DNA from: an uncultured Desulfovibrionaceae bacterium | GTDB lineage: Bacteria; Desulfobacterota; Desulfovibrionia; Desulfovibrionales; Desulfovibrionaceae | Reading direction: 5' to 3' | Length of the DNA stretch: 7,645 bases | Assembly: GCA_949427775.1 (NCBI GenBank) | Contig: CASQEL010000088.1 | Location: 1-7,645, forward strand | Translations under genes and position numbers: made by a program | The notes under the pieces: model-generated | What the model was told of the DNA's origin: nothing | Databases searched by the model: none | What the model saw: the letters and a program-made list of their open reading frames with translations, nothing else | In this document: piece by piece, positions 5,117-7,645 of the stretch | How the letters are laid out: every line of letters starts with the position of its first letter | Numbering within the stretch: position 1 is the stretch's first letter

Positions 5117-6267
5117 GGGATCGTCTGGCCGACCGTCTGGCGGCGCTGGAGCGACAGGGACAGCGGCGTTGCGTCGTGCCCGCCGCCGATTGTCCGCCGG
5201 AGGACGCGCCGTGGATCGTGCTGGACGGGCGCAGGCTGCTCAACTTTACTTCCAATGACACCCTGGGCCTGGCCCGCTGCGCCCGCTGGCGCGCCGAAGT
5301 GGCCCGGTGTTTCGCCCGTCGGCCCGCGTCCGGCACGGCATCCCGTCTGGCCGGGGGACATGGGGCCCTGGCGGCCGAGGCCGAAACCGCCTGGGCGGAA
5401 CTGTTCGGTTTTCCGGAGGCGATTTTTTTCCCCAGCGGCTATCAGGCCAATCTGGCCTGCCTTACCGGGTTGCTGCATGCCGGAGATGTGGTCCTGGCGG
5501 ACAAGCGCATCCACGCCAGCATGGGGCGGGCGTTGCCTCTGACCGGAGCGCGCATCCATACCTTCGCCCATGCCGATCCGGAACACTGCTCCCGCCGTCT
5601 GGCGGCGTTGGCCGACCCGGCCGCACAGCCCGTCATCCTTACGGAGTCGCTGTTCAGCATGGACGGCGCGGTAACGGACATGGCGGCGCTGGCCGCCTGC
5701 AAGGCGCGACATGGGGCCTTCGTCATCGTGGACGAAGCCCATGCCGTCGGCACGCTGGGGCCGGACGGAAAGGGGCTTTCGCGCGGCGTGGCCGACGTTG
5801 TGGTGGGCACTTTGGGCAAGGCGTTGGGCTTTTGGGGCGCGTTTCTGCTGTTGCCCGCCGGATTCCGGACTGTTCTGGAAAATCTGGCTTCGGCCGTCAT
5901 GCATTCCACGGCTCCGCCCCCGGCGCACGCGGCCTGCATGCTCCGGCTGGCGGCGCTGTGGCCCTGTCTTGCGCCCCGGCGGCAAAGACTGGCGGAACTG
6001 GCCGCGCATTTTCGGGATTGTCTGGAGCGGCAGGGCATCCCGCGCCGGGGAGAAGCCCACATCATCTGGACGCCTCTGGGAGAGGAGAGCCGCGCGGCGC
6101 GGGCCGGGGAGCTTTTGAGACGCGAGGGCATATGCGCGCTGGCCGCCAGATATCCCAGCGTGCCGCAAGGCCAGGCCGGACTGCGTTTCAGCGTCACCGC
6201 GCTGCATGAACCCGCGCACGGGCCGCAACTGGCCGCCGCGCTGCGTCGGGTGCTGGATCGTCTGTAG
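5086..6267 (+). CDS. bioF: 8-amino-7-oxononanoate synthase-type alpha-oxoamine synthase
   Basis: A 393-residue PLP enzyme of fold type I, alpha-oxoamine synthase family. It condenses an amino acid with an acyl thioester, releasing CO2. BioF itself uses L-alanine and pimeloyl-CoA/ACP to make 8-amino-7-oxononanoate, the first ring-forming precursor of biotin. Readable sites are LLNFTSNDTLGLA (family: FASNDYLGL, so Tyr is Thr here), SRLAGGHGALAAE, His143 in DKRIHASMG (PLP ring stacking), TESLFSMDG, Asp216 and His219 in VDEAHAVG, and the Schiff-base Lys245 in GTLGKALG. Arg in GLRFSVTALH may hold the acyl carboxylate or substrate. All core PLP residues are present and length is normal. It ends the ACP/ketosynthase/dehydratase gene train, which fits an acyl-ACP substrate made by those proteins. 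Relatives in the family (glycine C-acetyltransferase, CqsA-type autoinducer synthases, serine palmitoyltransferase) cannot be ruled out by eye, and no other biotin gene is visible here. Confidence 0.85.
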   Translation: MPSEFSRTLLRDRLADRLAALERQGQRRCVVPAADCPPEDAPWIVLDGRRLLNFTSNDTLGLARCARWRAEVARCFARRPASGTASRLAGGHGALAAEAETAWAELFGFPEAIFFPSGYQANLACLTGLLHAGDVVLADKRIHASMGRALPLTGARIHTFAHADPEHCSRRLAALADPAAQPVILTESLFSMDGAVTDMAALAACKARHGAFVIVDEAHAVGTLGPDGKGLSRGVADVVVGTLGKALGFWGAFLLLPAGFRTVLENLASAVMHSTAPPPAHAACMLRLAALWPCLAPRRQRLAELAAHFRDCLERQGIPRRGEAHIIWTPLGEESRAARAGELLRREGICALAARYPSVPQGQAGLRFSVTALHEPAHGPQLAAALRRVLDRL

Positions 6268-6284
6268 CGCCGTGGGGGAGATAT

Positions 6285-6302
6285 TCCGGAACGTGTTCCG
6301 GA
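6285..6302 (+). other. Palindrome just after the bioF-like gene
   Basis: TCCGGAAC and GTTCCGGA form a perfect 8-bp inverted repeat around GT, 17 bases after the bioF stop. A two-base loop is too tight for a good RNA hairpin and no T run follows, so a dimeric-protein operator for the next gene is as likely as a terminator. The rest of the 6268-6500 gap holds a small CGCCC/GGGCG hairpin (6326-6339) and no promoter or gene that I can support. Confidence 0.4.
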
Positions 6303-6488
6303 CCTGGCGCGGGCATCCGGCGAACCGCCCGCGAGGGCGAATGGCCGCTTTCCGACGGCTCCCATATGCTGATGACTCAGGCCGTGGGGCGGTCGGAGCA
6401 CGCGCCGCCGCGTTGAAATGTTTCCCCGACGCGGCACTCCCGTTTTTCCGCGATGCGTGGTATGGAGACGTTGCGCCTCCACGGCGCG

Positions 6489-6494
6489 AAGGAG
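6489..6494 (+). promoter_or_regulatory. Ribosome binding site of the flavodoxin-ferredoxin gene
   Basis: AAGGAG lies six bases before ATG 6501. It is the strongest ribosome site in the window and selects this start over an in-frame ATG at 6453, whose extra residues do not match the flavodoxin fold. Confidence 0.85.
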
Positions 6495-6500
6495 CGAACT

Positions 6501-7295
6501 ATGAATATCACGACAGTGCATCTGGTGTATTTCAGTCCCACGGGCTCGACGCATGCGGTGCTCAAGGCCATTGCCCGGGGGTTGGGCGGACTGCCCGTGC
6601 GGGAACATGATCTGACGCCTCCCGGAGCGCGTGACGCTACGCTGTCTTTTGGTCCGAACGATCTCGTGCTGCTGGGCGCGCCCGTGTACTACGGCAGAAT
6701 ACCCGCGCCGTTGCACGGATATGCGCGGTTGAAAGGCGCGCGCACGCCGGTGGCGCCGGTAGTGGTCTACGGCAACAGGGAGTATGAGGATGCCCTGCGG
6801 GAACTGACGGACGTGGCCGCGGCCGCCGGATTCGTGCCCGTGGCGGCCGGAGCTTTTGTGGCCGAGCACTCGCTCAATGCGGCGATGGGCAGCGGAAGGC
6901 CGGACGCCGCCGATCGGGAGGTTCTTTGCGCCTTCGGACAGGCTGTGGCCGGGAAACTTGCCGCGGCGGCCGACGCGGACGCGCTGTCCCCGCTGAAAAT
7001 CACCGGGAACACGCCCTACCGGCCGTATGGAAGCATGCCGTTCGTGCCGGAGGTGACTCCGGACGTCTGCATCGGCTGCGGCGCGTGCGTGGAGGCGTGT
7101 CCGGTGGGCATCATTGAGGACGAGCATTTTACGGTCACGACCCCGGACGCCTGTCTCTGCTGCATGGCCTGCGTCAAGGCATGTCCGGTGGACGCGCGCG
7201 GTCTGCCGGCGGAACAAACAGAACAACTCCGGACGCGGATGGACGCTCTTGCCCGGAAATGCGCGGCCCGCAGGGAAGCGGAAACGTTTCTGTAA
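6501..7295 (+). CDS. Flavodoxin-like domain fused to 2x[4Fe-4S] ferredoxin (EFR1-type)
   Basis: A 264-residue cytosolic electron-transfer protein. The N-terminal domain begins with VHLVYFSPTGSTHAVLKAIA (residues 6-25), the FMN-phosphate loop of flavodoxins. NDLVLLGAPVYYGRIP and VVVYGNREYEDALREL match the other FMN-contact loops. The C-terminal domain has two cluster motifs. Cys190, 193, 196 and 200 lie in CIGCGACVEACPVG. Cys218, 221, 224 and 228 lie in CLCCMACVKACPV, with an extra Cys220. The pairing of a flavodoxin-like and a bacterial ferredoxin domain is seen in anaerobes as EFR1-family or MviN-unrelated 'flavodoxin-ferredoxin' proteins with mostly unassigned partners. The gene stands 233 bases after bioF with its own ribosome site and is followed by strong hairpins, so it is probably a single-gene transcript. 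It could supply low-potential electrons to a radical or Fe-S enzyme; the partner is not evident. Confidence 0.9.
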   Translation: MNITTVHLVYFSPTGSTHAVLKAIARGLGGLPVREHDLTPPGARDATLSFGPNDLVLLGAPVYYGRIPAPLHGYARLKGARTPVAPVVVYGNREYEDALRELTDVAAAAGFVPVAAGAFVAEHSLNAAMGSGRPDAADREVLCAFGQAVAGKLAAAADADALSPLKITGNTPYRPYGSMPFVPEVTPDVCIGCGACVEACPVGIIEDEHFTVTTPDACLCCMACVKACPVDARGLPAEQTEQLRTRMDALARKCAARREAETFL

Positions 7296-7354
7296 GTTTC
7301 CCGCCGTCGGGGGACAGAGCGCTTCCGTTCGATCGCGTTCCCGCAAGTGTGCGG

Positions 7355-7394
7355 GGAACGGCCGCGTCTTGCGCCTCTCCGGCGCGGCCGTTCC
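7355..7394 (+). terminator. Hairpin after the flavodoxin-ferredoxin gene, probable terminator
   Basis: GGAACGGCCGCG (7355-7366) pairs perfectly with CGCGGCCGTTCC (7383-7394) across a 16-base loop, 60 bases after the stop codon. The following TGTTGT is only mildly T-rich, so it may work weakly or together with the next hairpin. Confidence 0.6.
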
Positions 7395-7410
7395 TGTTGT
7401 CTGCACACGT

Positions 7411-7456
7411 GCGGGAATGCGGCGGCAAAGCCCCTGTCTTGCCGCCGTATTCCCGC
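7411..7456 (+). terminator. Second, longer hairpin in tandem with the first
   Basis: The arms are 7411-7428 and 7439-7456, each 18 bases, pairing throughout with a single G-U position and a 10-base loop. The following ATCTTTAT is moderately T-rich. With the hairpin 16 bases upstream this forms a tandem terminator-like pair. It could instead be a transcript-stabilising structure or the remains of a small mobile inverted-repeat unit. Confidence 0.55.
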
Positions 7457-7556
7457 ATCTTTATGCAAAATACGCACCAGAATGGGGTCATTTCTCTGAT
7501 GTTCTGTATTTGCAAAGGAATATGGGGAACGAATCCGTCATGTTTTCGACGCGCTG

Positions 7557-7603
7557 GCAGTTCACGGTTGAAATGCTCCAAAAGATGTGTGGCTCCGCCC
7601 CAC
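7557..7603 (-). repeat. Right copy of the 47-bp inverted repeat
   Basis: The reverse complement of 7557-7603 matches 2-48 at 46 of 47 positions. The single change breaks one pair of the terminal hairpin. Homology stops abruptly on the inner side at 7557 and the outer side at 7603. The two copies face each other across about 7.5 kb containing the whole gene set. The short peptide LEHFNREL can be read in both copies in the same relative frame, but no longer protein family is visible. Confidence 0.9.
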
Positions 7604-7632
7604 CCCCCGCCGGGGGCATGATGCCCCCCCGG
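7603..7632. repeat. C/G-tract foldback next to the repeat
   Basis: Runs of C, then G, then C (CCCCCCG, CCGGGGGC, GCCCCCCC) can form alternative hairpins, for example GGGGGCAT with ATGCCCCC. On the minus strand this sits directly before the 47-bp repeat. It is reminiscent of an intrinsic terminator or a dispersed repeat edge, and also of sequence that is hard to assemble. Confidence 0.45.
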
Positions 7633-7645
7633 ATTGTTCAGTCCC

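Larger units (their letters stand above)
7296..7645. other. Gene-free right end: hairpins, AT-richer patch and repeat
   Basis: I see no gene here on either strand. From left to right it holds a small CCCGCA/TGCGGG hairpin (7340-7355), a 12-bp-stem hairpin (7355-7394), an 18-bp-stem hairpin (7411-7456), and an AT-richer patch (about 7457-7545) without a recognisable coding frame or convincing promoter. The inverted repeat copy (7557-7603) follows, and then a C/G-homopolymer-rich tail (7603-7632) able to fold on itself. Open frames through this stretch have no family features. Confidence 0.7.

Noticed and set aside
6413..6441. TTGAAA as a -35 box for the flavodoxin-ferredoxin gene
   Set aside because: No acceptable -10 hexamer lies at the proper spacing, and no sigma54 GG-N10-GC pattern was found nearby.
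1..7645. CRISPR array, tRNA or rRNA genes
   Set aside because: No regularly spaced direct repeats and no tRNA- or rRNA-like sequence were seen on either strand.

Overview
All genes lie on the + strand in very GC-rich DNA with GC-rich codon use, apart from a visibly less GC-rich transposase remnant at the left edge. The gene content and order suggest a Desulfovibrio-like sulfate reducer (Desulfovibrionaceae). That taxon call is an inference from gene order and protein style, not from a marker gene.

Layout. Positions 1-49 hold a hairpin-containing repeat. It runs straight into the C-terminal half of an ISAs1-family transposase (about 50-700), and a probable IS right end lies near 701-719. Next comes a compact gene train: tlyA (776-1579, S4/FtsJ-type rRNA 2'-O-methyltransferase), a small FabA/FabZ-type hotdog dehydratase (1585-1899), an FabG-like short-chain reductase (1892-2674), an unusual acyl carrier protein (2783-3181), a FabF-type ketosynthase (3165-4397), a second, ApeP-like hotdog protein (4394-5116) and a BioF-type alpha-oxoamine synthase (5086-6267). 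Most junctions overlap or are a few bases apart, so this reads as one operon. The exception is a 108-base gap with a hairpin before the ACP gene. A separate gene with its own strong ribosome site (6501-7295) encodes a flavodoxin-like domain fused to a two-[4Fe-4S] ferredoxin. It is followed by two strong consecutive hairpins and a second, inverted copy of the left-edge repeat (7557-7603).

How the genes may work together. ACP, ketosynthase, ketoreductase and two hotdog proteins form a dedicated type II fatty-acid-like elongation set. The PLP enzyme would condense its acyl-thioester product with an amino acid. The most likely job is a non-canonical route to the pimeloyl thioester for biotin, ending in 8-amino-7-oxononanoate. 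From memory, comparative genomics has described fatty-acid-type genes inside Desulfovibrio bio operons. No bioA, bioB, bioD, bioC or bioH is visible here, so an unrelated alpha-aminoketone product cannot be excluded. This set, with its odd ACP and odd second hotdog protein, is the most interesting part of the window.

The near-identical inverted repeats at both edges suggest either mobile-element ends or dispersed repeats at which an assembly contig stopped.
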